Assembly (NCBI GenBank): GCA_018817845.1
Contig: JAHITH010000027.1
Coordinates: 1 to 14,650 of the forward strand
DNA length: 14,650 nucleotides
Direction of reading: 5' to 3'
Origin: Patescibacteria group bacterium
Lineage (GTDB): Bacteria > Patescibacteriota > Microgenomatia > UBA1400 > MFAQ01
A program made the position numbers and the translations under genes. Shown piece by piece: positions 1 to 6,769 of this stretch (positions are counted from its first letter, which is position 1; each line of letters begins with the position of its first letter). A model generated the notes under the pieces. The model was not told where the DNA came from. It saw only the letters and a list, made by a program, of their open reading frames with translations, and did no database searches.

Positions 1-415
1 AACTAGATCCGCCTGGTAGAATACAAGCAGTCTCATCACTATTCAAAACTTTACCCAAAGGGCAACACCAACTCAAGCATTGATCATCTATACATTCATA
101 ACTACCTGTAGGTTGTGGGAGGCCCTGGCATACACAAAAAAGACCAATTCCACAAGTATTACCCTCTCCACCACCACCACCTGGACAGTCCTTTTTATAT
201 TTTTTCTTACACTCTCCGTTTTTCCACTCCCACTCATAATTCTGACCTGCACAACCAACACATTGACTCTTCTCAGTCGGCGGTGCAGCCCTTTGCCTAA
301 TATCACCTCTGAATTTATCAAGATTTGAGGCTATCAATGGCACGGCTACCAATAATACTAAGGCAGTGACGATTAGTAGTTTGCTCCAGTGGTGTTTACT
401 TAATTTTTTTTGCAT
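1..415 (-). CDS. Cys-rich membrane-anchored surface protein (partial, C-terminus off window)
   Basis: An open frame starts with ATG at 415 and runs without a stop through the window edge, giving at least 138 codons. Residues about 12-30 form a hydrophobic segment after a basic start (KHHWSK), fitting a signal anchor. It is followed by a DIRQRA motif and a region with 12 cysteines between residues 52 and 131, including a Gly run at 79-83. Such density suggests disulfides in an exported domain; I do not recognise the fold. The start is supported by close similarity to the N-terminus of the next gene (KHHWSKLLIV, DIRQRA). It overlaps the end of that upstream gene by 16 bp, with AAAGGA just before the ATG, so translation is probably coupled. 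Function unknown; an extracellular role within a carbohydrate operon is inference. Confidence 0.7.
   Translation of the reverse strand, partial: MQKKLSKHHWSKLLIVTALVLLVAVPLIASNLDKFRGDIRQRAAPPTEKSQCVGCAGQNYEWEWKNGECKKKYKKDCPGGGGGEGNTCGIGLFCVCQGLPQPTGSYECIDDQCLSWCCPLGKVLNSDETACILPGGSS
361..407 (-). repeat. Leader-coding repeat, copy 1
   Basis: These 47 bp match 1311-1357 at 44 of 47 positions, exactly 950 bp away. Both copies encode the start of a protein (KHHWSKLLIV and the beginning of the membrane segment). The DNA-level identity points to recent duplication or recombination of the signal-anchor cassette. Confidence 0.85.
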
Positions 416-1362
416 AATCCTTTGTTGAAGTTGGTTAAAAATATACCATAGTCGAAGATGTCTATCAAGCCAGCTGGGTCGTTGTCGATGTTGGCTAGTG
501 GGTTGTAGCCTTTGTCACCAGGTAATTTATTAAAGCTAGATAAAAATATACCATAGTCGAAGATGTCTACGCAACCGTTTTTATCGATGTCGCCGGGGAG
601 AGGAGTAGGAGTGGGAGTGGAGGTGGGGGTAGCGGTAGGTGTTGGGGTAGGAGTGGGAGTGGAGGTGGGGGTAGCGGTAGGTGTTGGGGTAGGAGTAGGA
701 GTGGGAGTGGAGGTGGGGGTAGCGGTAGGTGTTGGGGTGATGATATTTAATGTTAGTGGAGTGATGTCAAAATTCTGGATTTCGGTGGTAGCGAGAGAAA
801 CAACTTGAATTGGAGAGGATTTAACGGTGATTTCTGTGGCGCCAGAGGCGGTGCTTGGAACAACAAAACGAAGTCCGGCTAACCCAAAAATTGTGTTGGG
901 TGGTTGGTTGCGGTTGTCTGGGTGAAGACCCACGGCAAGGGTAACTTGACCAGTTTGGTTGGCTTGGTTTTTGGTAGTTTTGGCGATGCAGGGATCGGTG
1001 GGGGCACAAAAATGGATGTCGCCATAGTCTGGAATTGAGGTAGGATTGCGCATATGCAGATCGCTAGAAATGGTAACTTCTTGAGATAATTGAAGTTGGT
1101 CTTTGTTGAAGGTGATTTGAAAATACATGAAACCAATTTGGTGATCATAGGGGTTAACCTTAAGGGTAACTAAAAAATCATCACCAGGCTGGGGTTGATT
1201 GTTGTTTGAAGTCAAGAAAAACCCAATTGGTTGGCTTGGGTCGTAGGCACGTTGGCGGATGTCTTGGTTTTGTTTAAGGCCAAAAAGAAGGGCGATGGTG
1301 ACTAGTATAAAGGCAATGACGATCAGTAGTTTGCTCCAGTGGTGTTTATTTAATTTTGGCAT
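400..1362 (-). CDS. Anchored cohesin-like / PT-linker / dockerin-like protein
   Basis: The 320-aa product has a basic start and a hydrophobic anchor (about residues 10-28), then DIRQRA (35-39 region). Residues about 45-207 look like a cohesin-type beta-sandwich: a 'PGDDFLVTLKV' strand near 59-69, then 'IGFMYFQITFNKDQL'. Residues 209-256 are a Pro/Thr/Ala/Ser linker. Residues 257-315 hold two dockerin-type half repeats, GDIDKNGCVDIFDYG and NIDNDPAGLIDIFDYG, each with Asp/Asn in calcium-loop positions. Dockerins bind cohesins in cellulosomes; having both on one chain would allow self-assembly or docking to partners, but this is inference. The gene lies 38 bp after the CBM gene and overlaps the next gene. 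Its coding strand is C/A-rich, unlike the hydrolase gene upstream. The cohesin call is less sure than the dockerin call. Confidence 0.75.
   Translation of the reverse strand: MPKLNKHHWSKLLIVIAFILVTIALLFGLKQNQDIRQRAYDPSQPIGFFLTSNNNQPQPGDDFLVTLKVNPYDHQIGFMYFQITFNKDQLQLSQEVTISSDLHMRNPTSIPDYGDIHFCAPTDPCIAKTTKNQANQTGQVTLAVGLHPDNRNQPPNTIFGLAGLRFVVPSTASGATEITVKSSPIQVVSLATTEIQNFDITPLTLNIITPTPTATPTSTPTPTPTPTPTATPTSTPTPTPTPTATPTSTPTPTPLPGDIDKNGCVDIFDYGIFLSSFNKLPGDKGYNPLANIDNDPAGLIDIFDYGIFLTNFNKGLCKKN
605..736 (-). repeat. Tandem 42-bp repeat encoding the PT-rich linker
   Basis: Three head-to-tail copies lie at 605-646, 647-688 and 689-736. The first two are identical 42-mers; the third has 6 extra bases, one more dipeptide. 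All stay in frame with the linker of the cohesin/dockerin-like gene, so length change by slippage would keep the protein intact. Confidence 0.9.
1311..1357 (-). repeat. Leader-coding repeat, copy 2
   Basis: Partner of 361-407 (44 of 47 bases identical). It encodes the N-terminal signal anchor of the cohesin/dockerin-like protein. Confidence 0.85.
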
Positions 1363-1374
1363 TTGGTGTGTTCT

Positions 1375-1380
1375 ATTATA
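1375..1380 (-). promoter_or_regulatory. Possible -10 box before the cohesin/dockerin-like gene
   Basis: On the minus strand a perfect TATAAT ends 12 nt before the ATG at 1362, within an AT-rich run. No convincing -35 box is at the right distance. It would give a very short leader. It could be a secondary internal promoter of the operon or chance. Confidence 0.3.
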
Positions 1381-1400
1381 TATATAAAGTATAGCAAGAA

Positions 1401-2021
1401 TTATTGATTGAACTGAAGGGAGAAATGATCAAAGTAGGCAGTGCCTGTTTGGTTGAAAAAGGCGGTGATGGTAATTTGTTTTGCGGGGTGTTTAAGTTGT
1501 AGATCAACCGAGATGGGTTGCCAGGTTGTTATAGTTGGGTCGGGGAAACCAGTAAATTCGCTGGTTTGATTATTGATATAGTGAACTTGAATGTGGATGC
1601 CGGATGTATTTTTATTTTGAGTTAGGTTGTCTGCCTTAATCCAGCCGGTGAAGTTTAGCTTGGTGTTTTCTGGCCAGAGGAAATTGATTGTTTGCCAAAG
1701 GTTGGTTTGGTTGGTAAAAGTTATGTCGCTTTTGGTTTGAATGGCCAAGTGTTGATCGTGACTGTCTTGATTGGTTAGGGTAATGTTGGTGCCATGCCAG
1801 TGATCTGGAAAATTGTCGTTGTTTGTGTCTGTTTCAAAAGAAGGATTTTTGATAAAGTTTTTATAACGATTCCAGTTGGATATTTTGTTGGTTAATTGGT
1901 CGAGCTTGATCAGGAAATAGGGCTGTTTTTCACCAGTTACGGCTTGTATAAGGAGGAATAATAGGCTGATACCAATTAAGGTGCTAAAAAAATGAAATAT
2001 TGCTGATGGTTTTGTGTTCAT
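1401..2021 (-). CDS. Membrane-anchored CBM4/9-like carbohydrate-binding protein
   Basis: The 206-aa product has an N-terminal hydrophobic segment (about residues 9-28) and one beta-rich domain. Residues 59-75 carry the pattern NPSFE...FPDHW, and residues 193-202 the closing strand GTAYFDHFSL; both are typical of CBM4/9 jelly-roll domains, which bind polysaccharides. No catalytic domain is present, so it probably tethers glycan at the cell surface. It is rich in Asn, Gln and Thr. It lies 15 bp after the hydrolase gene and 38 bp before the cohesin/dockerin-like gene, so a shared transcript is likely. The plus strand here is strongly G-rich, the opposite of the hydrolase gene next to it, although both genes are on the same strand. 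Ligand unknown. Confidence 0.7.
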   Translation of the reverse strand: MNTKPSAIFHFFSTLIGISLLFLLIQAVTGEKQPYFLIKLDQLTNKISNWNRYKNFIKNPSFETDTNNDNFPDHWHGTNITLTNQDSHDQHLAIQTKSDITFTNQTNLWQTINFLWPENTKLNFTGWIKADNLTQNKNTSGIHIQVHYINNQTSEFTGFPDPTITTWQPISVDLQLKHPAKQITITAFFNQTGTAYFDHFSLQFNQ

Positions 2022-2036
2022 GGTGGTTGCCTATTA

Positions 2037-3431
2037 TTATTTTATTATTTTAACAACAAACTCTATCTCTAACATCATTGCCGTGTTGGGATCCATGGAC
2101 TCTGTTGTTTGAAAGGTAGCAGAGGTTGTGGCCACCTTGGTTGACCTAGACTCGCCCATAAAATCCTGTCGTTTATATATAAAATCGCCTTTAGGCAGGT
2201 TCTCAAAACTAATTGGTACACTTTCTACGTGCTTTCCACTGGAGTCGTAATTTACTACCAGTACCTTTAGATTACCTGCTTCATTCATTGAAGCTATTCC
2301 TTTTACCCAACTGCCTTCGCCGGCCAAGCTTACTCTGAAAGGAAGTAAATTGTTCAAAAACATCAGTGCCTGATAACGGGGTTTCATTTCTGGTTTACCA
2401 AACTTTTCGTGTGTCATTAAGCCCCATCTTCCCCAATATTTTTCTTGCCCAGGACCATCCTTGATTTCAAACACAAAAGCTCTGTCTACCCTACCCATCA
2501 TTACTCTTGTAACAGCCAAGGCATGAATGGCAGACAGTTTATCGTCATAGGCCAAGTTATTCTGGCTATCAATCCCCCACTCTGTTACATAAAACTTTAA
2601 GTCTAAAAACGCTGGTATATTTTCCGACCACTCATCGGCTTGTTTTGCGTCTTGTTCAAACACCTCAATATTTTGGTCATATCTATGCCAGCTTAAAAAA
2701 TCTAATGGTAATTTTTTTTCACTAGCAAATTTTATTAATCTCTCTAGCCAATTTTTATATAAAGCCGTCATGGCTGGTCCACCAATCTCAAAATGGTTGG
2801 TATTCTCTGCCCTTATGGCTGCCTTGGCTGAAACCTCATACATAGTTAGGTAATTTTTTTCTCCGTACGTCTTAAAATCTCCAAACAAGTCTGGTTCGTT
2901 CCAAACCTCGTAAATTACCTTATCAATATTTCTGTTGTTTCTACCACTGAAGTGTTCTATTGTTGCTTGCACCACCTGCCCCCACTCACCCCAGTCGTTT
3001 GGTGGGCTAATAATATCAGAAGAAGCTATTGCCGTTGGCATGTATGACAACGATAAAAACGGCTTTGCTCCGGTGGCCAAAATCTCATCTATGGCTACAT
3101 CTAGCCCGCTCCAGTCATAGGTCAATCGACCGTCAACTTTACTTACCACTCCAAATGCGTCATAAATGTGATCTAGTCGAATATATTCTGGTTTCAACGC
3201 CTTTACTTCTGCCAGCACCGGCCCCAACATTGCTTTTGATTCTTCCCCGCCTTGGGCTAGGTTTCGCCAAACTTGTGGCATCATTCCAATCACCCCTTCG
3301 TAATTAACCACTAAATTTGCCGATGTTCCCGACGCCTTACCAAAATACTGAACCGTTTTAGGAATCGCTACGCCAACCAGCACCACAATCATTACCAGCC
3401 CAAGTAGTAGCGGAATTAATCCCTTTTTCAT
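2037..3431 (-). CDS. Membrane-anchored GH39-like (clan GH-A) glycoside hydrolase
   Basis: The 464-aa product starts MKKG and has a hydrophobic segment at about residues 5-23, so the catalytic part is likely outside the cytoplasmic membrane. A TIM-barrel follows (about 38-365). YEVWNEPDLF at 174-183 carries the expected acid/base Glu179, and FYVTEWG at 280-286 the expected nucleophile Glu284; both are classical for clan GH-A retaining enzymes. SWHRYD (247-252) also fits GH39. Residues about 366-464 look like a C-terminal beta domain. GH39 includes beta-xylosidases and alpha-L-iduronidases; the substrate here cannot be told from sequence. It is the first gene of the minus-strand operon and is divergent from hrcA. 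Other GH-A families remain possible. Confidence 0.75.
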   Translation of the reverse strand: MKKGLIPLLLGLVMIVVLVGVAIPKTVQYFGKASGTSANLVVNYEGVIGMMPQVWRNLAQGGEESKAMLGPVLAEVKALKPEYIRLDHIYDAFGVVSKVDGRLTYDWSGLDVAIDEILATGAKPFLSLSYMPTAIASSDIISPPNDWGEWGQVVQATIEHFSGRNNRNIDKVIYEVWNEPDLFGDFKTYGEKNYLTMYEVSAKAAIRAENTNHFEIGGPAMTALYKNWLERLIKFASEKKLPLDFLSWHRYDQNIEVFEQDAKQADEWSENIPAFLDLKFYVTEWGIDSQNNLAYDDKLSAIHALAVTRVMMGRVDRAFVFEIKDGPGQEKYWGRWGLMTHEKFGKPEMKPRYQALMFLNNLLPFRVSLAGEGSWVKGIASMNEAGNLKVLVVNYDSSGKHVESVPISFENLPKGDFIYKRQDFMGESRSTKVATTSATFQTTESMDPNTAMMLEIEFVVKIIK

Positions 3432-3614
3432 TCTAACTTAATCGTATCATGAACCTGTTGATTTAATTGTTAGGCTGTACTTTTGAAAGGGATGACGGGG
3501 GGGATGTCATTCTGGTAAGTGAGTCCTTGAACGCATCCAGAATCGATTCTGGAGTCCTCATCAGAATTCGTCCCCAGAATGACGGAGGGGTGGGTGCGGG
3601 GTGACAAAAAAGCA
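3432..3614. repeat. Divergent intergenic region with REP-like palindromes (copy R1)
   Basis: No gene is visible. It holds a 16-bp perfect palindrome (CCAGAATCGATTCTGG, 3537-3552) inside longer arms GTCATTCTGG (3506-3515) and CCAGAATGAC (3574-3583). The segments 3545-3559 and 3569-3585 recur exactly at 8852-8866 and 8874-8890, so it belongs to the same repeat family. On the minus strand TGATACGAT (3441-3449), ending 9 nt before the hydrolase ATG, is a weak extended -10 candidate. Confidence 0.7.
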
Positions 3615-3644
3615 TTGACAGGGAATTATCACTCATGGTAATAT
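3615..3644 (+). promoter_or_regulatory. hrcA operon promoter (leaderless)
   Basis: A perfect -35 TTGACA (3615-3620) is followed 18 bp later by TAATAT (3639-3644), preceded by TGG as an extended -10. Transcription would begin about 7 nt downstream, at or next to the ATG at 3652, so the mRNA is probably leaderless. It is the clearest promoter in the window. Confidence 0.75.
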
Positions 3645-3652
3645 ACTGCTAA
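3626..3652 (+). promoter_or_regulatory. CIRCE-like operator (HrcA-binding site)
   Basis: TTATCACTC (3626-3634), nine bases, then TACTGCTAA (3644-3652). The CIRCE consensus is TTAGCACTC-N9-GAGTGCTAA; 15 of 18 arm positions match and the 9-bp spacing is exact. The site covers the -10 box and reaches the A of the hrcA start codon, directly before the gene for the HrcA repressor. Bound HrcA would block initiation. Confidence 0.75.
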
Positions 3653-4377
3653 TGGATCTAACAGATAGACAAATTGCCATAATCAAAGCCGCGGTAGAAG
3701 AATTTACTGAAACCGCCAAACCAGTGGGTAGCGTTACCCTAGAAAAAAAATACAAACTGGGTGTTTCCCCAGCTACCCTAAGAAACGAAATGGCTGATTT
3801 AGAAGAAAAAGGTTTCTTAAGTCAAGGCCACACATCCGCTGGCCGCACCCCCACCCCTACCGCCATAAAGTTTTACATAAAACAACTAATGAAAGAGCAA
3901 GACCTGTCTGTTGCAGAAGAGGTTTCTGTTAAAGAAAAGGTCTGGGATCACAGATTTGACGCTGACTCTTTGCTAAGAGAAGCCTGCCAAGTTTTGGCCA
4001 GGAGATCCAACTCTCTTTCTGTGGCCACCACATCTTCTGGTAAAACTTATCACGCCGGTTATTCTAATCTTTTAAGTTTTCCAGAATTTTTTAATATTGA
4101 CGTTACCAGAAAAGTGTTAGAATTACTTGACGGGACAAATCTTCTCTCTGAAGTTTTTGGTCGTGCTATAGGCAATCAACCTATCCATGTTCTTATTGGC
4201 CATGAACTTGGACCAGACTTTTTTGAACCGGTAAGTTTAATTTTTGCCGATTTACAAATAGGAGATAACAAAGGCAGTTTGGGGGTTATTTCTTCCTATC
4301 GTCAACAGTATCAAAAAAATATACCATTAGTTAGATACGTAGCCAACTTAATTAATCAAATTAGCCAAGACTGGTAA
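3652..4377 (+). CDS. hrcA: Heat-inducible transcription repressor HrcA (short form)
   Basis: HrcA represses chaperone operons by binding CIRCE sites. Residues 1-80 hold the winged-helix DNA-binding domain with strong signatures: LTDRQ (3-7), PVGS (24-27), VSPATLRNEMADLEEKGFL (38-56) and HTSAGRTPT (60-68). Residues about 205-236 match the usual C-terminal segment, with ISSYRQQY where most members have GPxRMxY. At 241 aa it is about 100 residues shorter than typical HrcA, so much of the middle dimerisation/inserted domain is trimmed. It is the first gene of the operon, with grpE 5 bp downstream, and its ATG overlaps the CIRCE-like operator, which implies autoregulation. The family call is firm; repressor activity of the short form is inferred. 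Confidence 0.92.
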   Translation: MDLTDRQIAIIKAAVEEFTETAKPVGSVTLEKKYKLGVSPATLRNEMADLEEKGFLSQGHTSAGRTPTPTAIKFYIKQLMKEQDLSVAEEVSVKEKVWDHRFDADSLLREACQVLARRSNSLSVATTSSGKTYHAGYSNLLSFPEFFNIDVTRKVLELLDGTNLLSEVFGRAIGNQPIHVLIGHELGPDFFEPVSLIFADLQIGDNKGSLGVISSYRQQYQKNIPLVRYVANLINQISQDW

Positions 4378-4382
4378 AAAAC

Positions 4383-4832
4383 ATGAGCAAAAAAATAAAA
4401 AACAGCAAACTAGAACAAGAAGTGAAAGACTTAGAAAATAAGTTTAAGCGTGCTTTGGCCGATTACCAAAACCAAACCAAACGTCATCAGTCCCGCCAAA
4501 CAGAAATTATTAAGTTTGCCAACGCAAGCCTTTTAGACAAACTTTTACCCGTGCTCGACTCTTTAGAGCTAGCCCAACACCACCTAAAAGACTCTGGTCT
4601 TAAAATGATTCTTGATCAATTTATCAAGATAATTAACCTAGAGGGGGTTAAAGAAATTTCTAGTACTAATCAAAAATTTGACCCTGAAACCATGGATTGT
4701 GCCAGTTTGGTTAAGGGAGCTAAAGACATTGCCATTACTACCTTAGTTAAGGGGTATACTTATTATGATAAGATTTTACGCCCTGCTAAAGTTGAGGTTG
4801 GCAGTGGAGTTATTAAAAATTATAAAAAATAA
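4383..4832 (+). CDS. grpE: Nucleotide exchange factor GrpE
   Basis: GrpE is the dimeric co-chaperone that releases ADP from DnaK. Residues about 8-50 form the long charged coiled coil ([20 protein letters not shown]). Residues 99-140 are the beta head: FDPETMD (99-105), then [16 protein letters not shown] (124-139), the family's C-terminal signature. At 149 aa it is shorter than the usual 170-200, mainly by lacking the disordered acidic N-terminus. It starts 5 bp after the hrcA stop and its stop is 1 bp from the dnaK start. No Shine-Dalgarno is seen, so coupled translation is likely. Confidence 0.93.
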   Translation: MSKKIKNSKLEQEVKDLENKFKRALADYQNQTKRHQSRQTEIIKFANASLLDKLLPVLDSLELAQHHLKDSGLKMILDQFIKIINLEGVKEISSTNQKFDPETMDCASLVKGAKDIAITTLVKGYTYYDKILRPAKVEVGSGVIKNYKK

Positions 4833-4833
4833 A

Positions 4834-6756
4834 ATGAGCAAAATAATCGGCATCGATCTAGGCACCACCAACAGCGCCACAGCTGTAATGGAGGGTGGAA
4901 AAGCAGTAATTATTTCTTCTGCAGAAGGCAAAAATACTTTTCCTTCGGTAGTTGAGCCAGAAAAAAACTTAGTAGGTGAAGTAGCCAAGCGCCAAATGAT
5001 CTTAAATCCAGACAGAACAATTTCTTCTGTTAAAAGACTCATGGGTCAAAAATTTTCTTCTGCTGGGGTTACCAAAGCTAAAAAACACGCCGCTTACAAA
5101 ATAGTAGAAGGCAAGCAGGGTATGTCTGCCGTAGAGGCTGGTGGAAAAACCTATACTCCCCAAGAAATCTCTGCCAAGATTTTATCTAAAGCCAAAGCAG
5201 ATGCAGAGAGCTACTTAGGTGACAAGGTCACGGAAGCGGTTATTACCGTTCCCGCCTATTTTGACGATTCTCAACGCCAGGCTACTAAACAAGCTGGAGA
5301 AATTGCTGGACTAAAGGTAAAAAGAATAATCAACGAACCTACCGCCGCTGCTCTAGCCTACGGACTAGATAAGAAAAAAAGTGAAACGATTGCTGTTTAC
5401 GACCTTGGTGGTGGCACTTTTGACGTTTCTATTTTAGAGCTAGGTGACGGTGTTTTTGAGGTTAAATCAACCGCTGGTGATACCTTTTTGGGTGGTGACG
5501 ATTTTGACCAAAAAATCATAGAATATATTATCTCTGAGTTTAAAAAAGAAAACGGCATTGACTTGGAAAAAGACAAACAGGCACTTCAGCGAATTAAAGA
5601 CTCCGCTGAAAAAGCCAAAATTGAACTTTCTAGTTCAACGGAGACAGAGATTAACCAACCCTTTATCACCCAAGGAACAGACGGTCAACCGGTACACTTA
5701 AATCTAAAACTAACCCGTGCTAAGTTGGAAGAATTGGTAGACGATTTGGTTAAAAAAACCATTCCTCCCTGCGAACAAGCCTTGAAAGACGCTAAGTTAG
5801 ACAAGAAAGACATCAACGAAGTCATTTTGGTTGGTGGCATGACCAGAATGCCCAAGATCCAAAAAGCAGTTAAGGACTTCTTTGCTAAGGAGCCTAACAA
5901 AAGCATAAACCCAGACGAGGCCGTAGCTTTAGGCGCCGCCATTCAGGGTGGAGTCTTAGCTGGTGACGTTAAAGACGTTTTGTTATTAGACGTAACTCCG
6001 CTTACCTTAGGAATAGAGACAATGGGTAGCGTTAGAACTGCTCTAATAGAACGAAATACCACCGTTCCTACCAGCAAGTCTCAAGTTTTTTCTACCGCCT
6101 CGGACAATCAACCCCAAGTAGAAATCAACATTCTTCAGGGAGAACGCCCCATGGCTCAAGACAACAAATCCTTGGGTCGCTTTGTTCTTGATGGTATTCC
6201 CCCAGCTTCTAGAGGCATCCCTCAAATAGAGGTGACCTTTGATATTGACGCCGATGGTATTTTAAACGTTTCTGCTAAAGACAAAGCCACGGGCAAGGAG
6301 CAAAACATCTCTATTAAAAACGCTACCAATTTGTCTGAAGAAGAAGTGGAAAAAATGAAACAAGAGGCAGAAAAACACGCCGACGAAGACAAGAAGAAAA
6401 AGGAATTGGTCGACAAGAAAAACGAAGCCGAAACCTTTATTTTTGCTACCAGAAAAGCTTTGGAGTCAGCCGGTGACAAGTTTGACGAAAAAGCCAAAGA
6501 AGAAATAGAGACAGAGCTCAAGGCTTTAGAGGAAGAAAAAAACAAAGATGACGCTACTTCCGAGTCTCTGGCTGAAAAGTTAGAAAAAGCCACTAAGGTT
6601 GCTCAAACTCACGGCGAGGCTTTATACAAAGCTGCCCAAGAAGCAGAGGGTAAAACAGAGGAAAAACCTAAAGAAAAAGGTCAGAAGGAGGAGAAGGAGG
6701 AGTCTGGTAAATCTAAGGGGGGCAGTGCCGAGGAGGGTGAGGTAGTAGAGGAGTAA
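4834..6756 (+). CDS. dnaK: Chaperone DnaK (Hsp70)
   Basis: DnaK is the ATP-driven Hsp70 that binds unfolded peptides in the cytoplasm. The ATG at 4834 begins [14 protein letters not shown], the phosphate-1 motif; a longer in-frame start at 4765 lies inside grpE and is unlikely. The product is 640 aa. The nucleotide domain shows the phosphate-2 motif [11 protein letters not shown], the [11 protein letters not shown] helix and [11 protein letters not shown]. The conserved linker [10 protein letters not shown] precedes the peptide-binding domain, which includes the strand [21 protein letters not shown] Lys/Glu-rich helical lid and a disordered acidic tail ending GEVVEE follow. All key residues appear intact. 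dnaJ starts 13 bp after its stop. Confidence 0.97.
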   Translation: MSKIIGIDLGTTNSATAVMEGGKAVIISSAEGKNTFPSVVEPEKNLVGEVAKRQMILNPDRTISSVKRLMGQKFSSAGVTKAKKHAAYKIVEGKQGMSAVEAGGKTYTPQEISAKILSKAKADAESYLGDKVTEAVITVPAYFDDSQRQATKQAGEIAGLKVKRIINEPTAAALAYGLDKKKSETIAVYDLGGGTFDVSILELGDGVFEVKSTAGDTFLGGDDFDQKIIEYIISEFKKENGIDLEKDKQALQRIKDSAEKAKIELSSSTETEINQPFITQGTDGQPVHLNLKLTRAKLEELVDDLVKKTIPPCEQALKDAKLDKKDINEVILVGGMTRMPKIQKAVKDFFAKEPNKSINPDEAVALGAAIQGGVLAGDVKDVLLLDVTPLTLGIETMGSVRTALIERNTTVPTSKSQVFSTASDNQPQVEINILQGERPMAQDNKSLGRFVLDGIPPASRGIPQIEVTFDIDADGILNVSAKDKATGKEQNISIKNATNLSEEEVEKMKQEAEKHADEDKKKKELVDKKNEAETFIFATRKALESAGDKFDEKAKEEIETELKALEEEKNKDDATSESLAEKLEKATKVAQTHGEALYKAAQEAEGKTEEKPKEKGQKEEKEESGKSKGGSAEEGEVVEE

Positions 6757-6769
6757 AATATAAATATTT

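Noticed and set aside
80-328. Plus-strand frames opposite the Cys-rich gene
   Set aside because: They are shadows of the 1-415 minus-strand frame, which has a shared leader and coupled start.
563-808. Plus-strand frame rich in GVGVEVGVAVGV
   Set aside because: It is the antisense shadow of the 42-bp PT-linker repeat.
4765-4833. Upstream in-frame start for dnaK adding 23 residues
   Set aside because: It lies inside grpE, and the family starts at [13 protein letters not shown]; the ATG at 4834 is 1 bp after the grpE stop.
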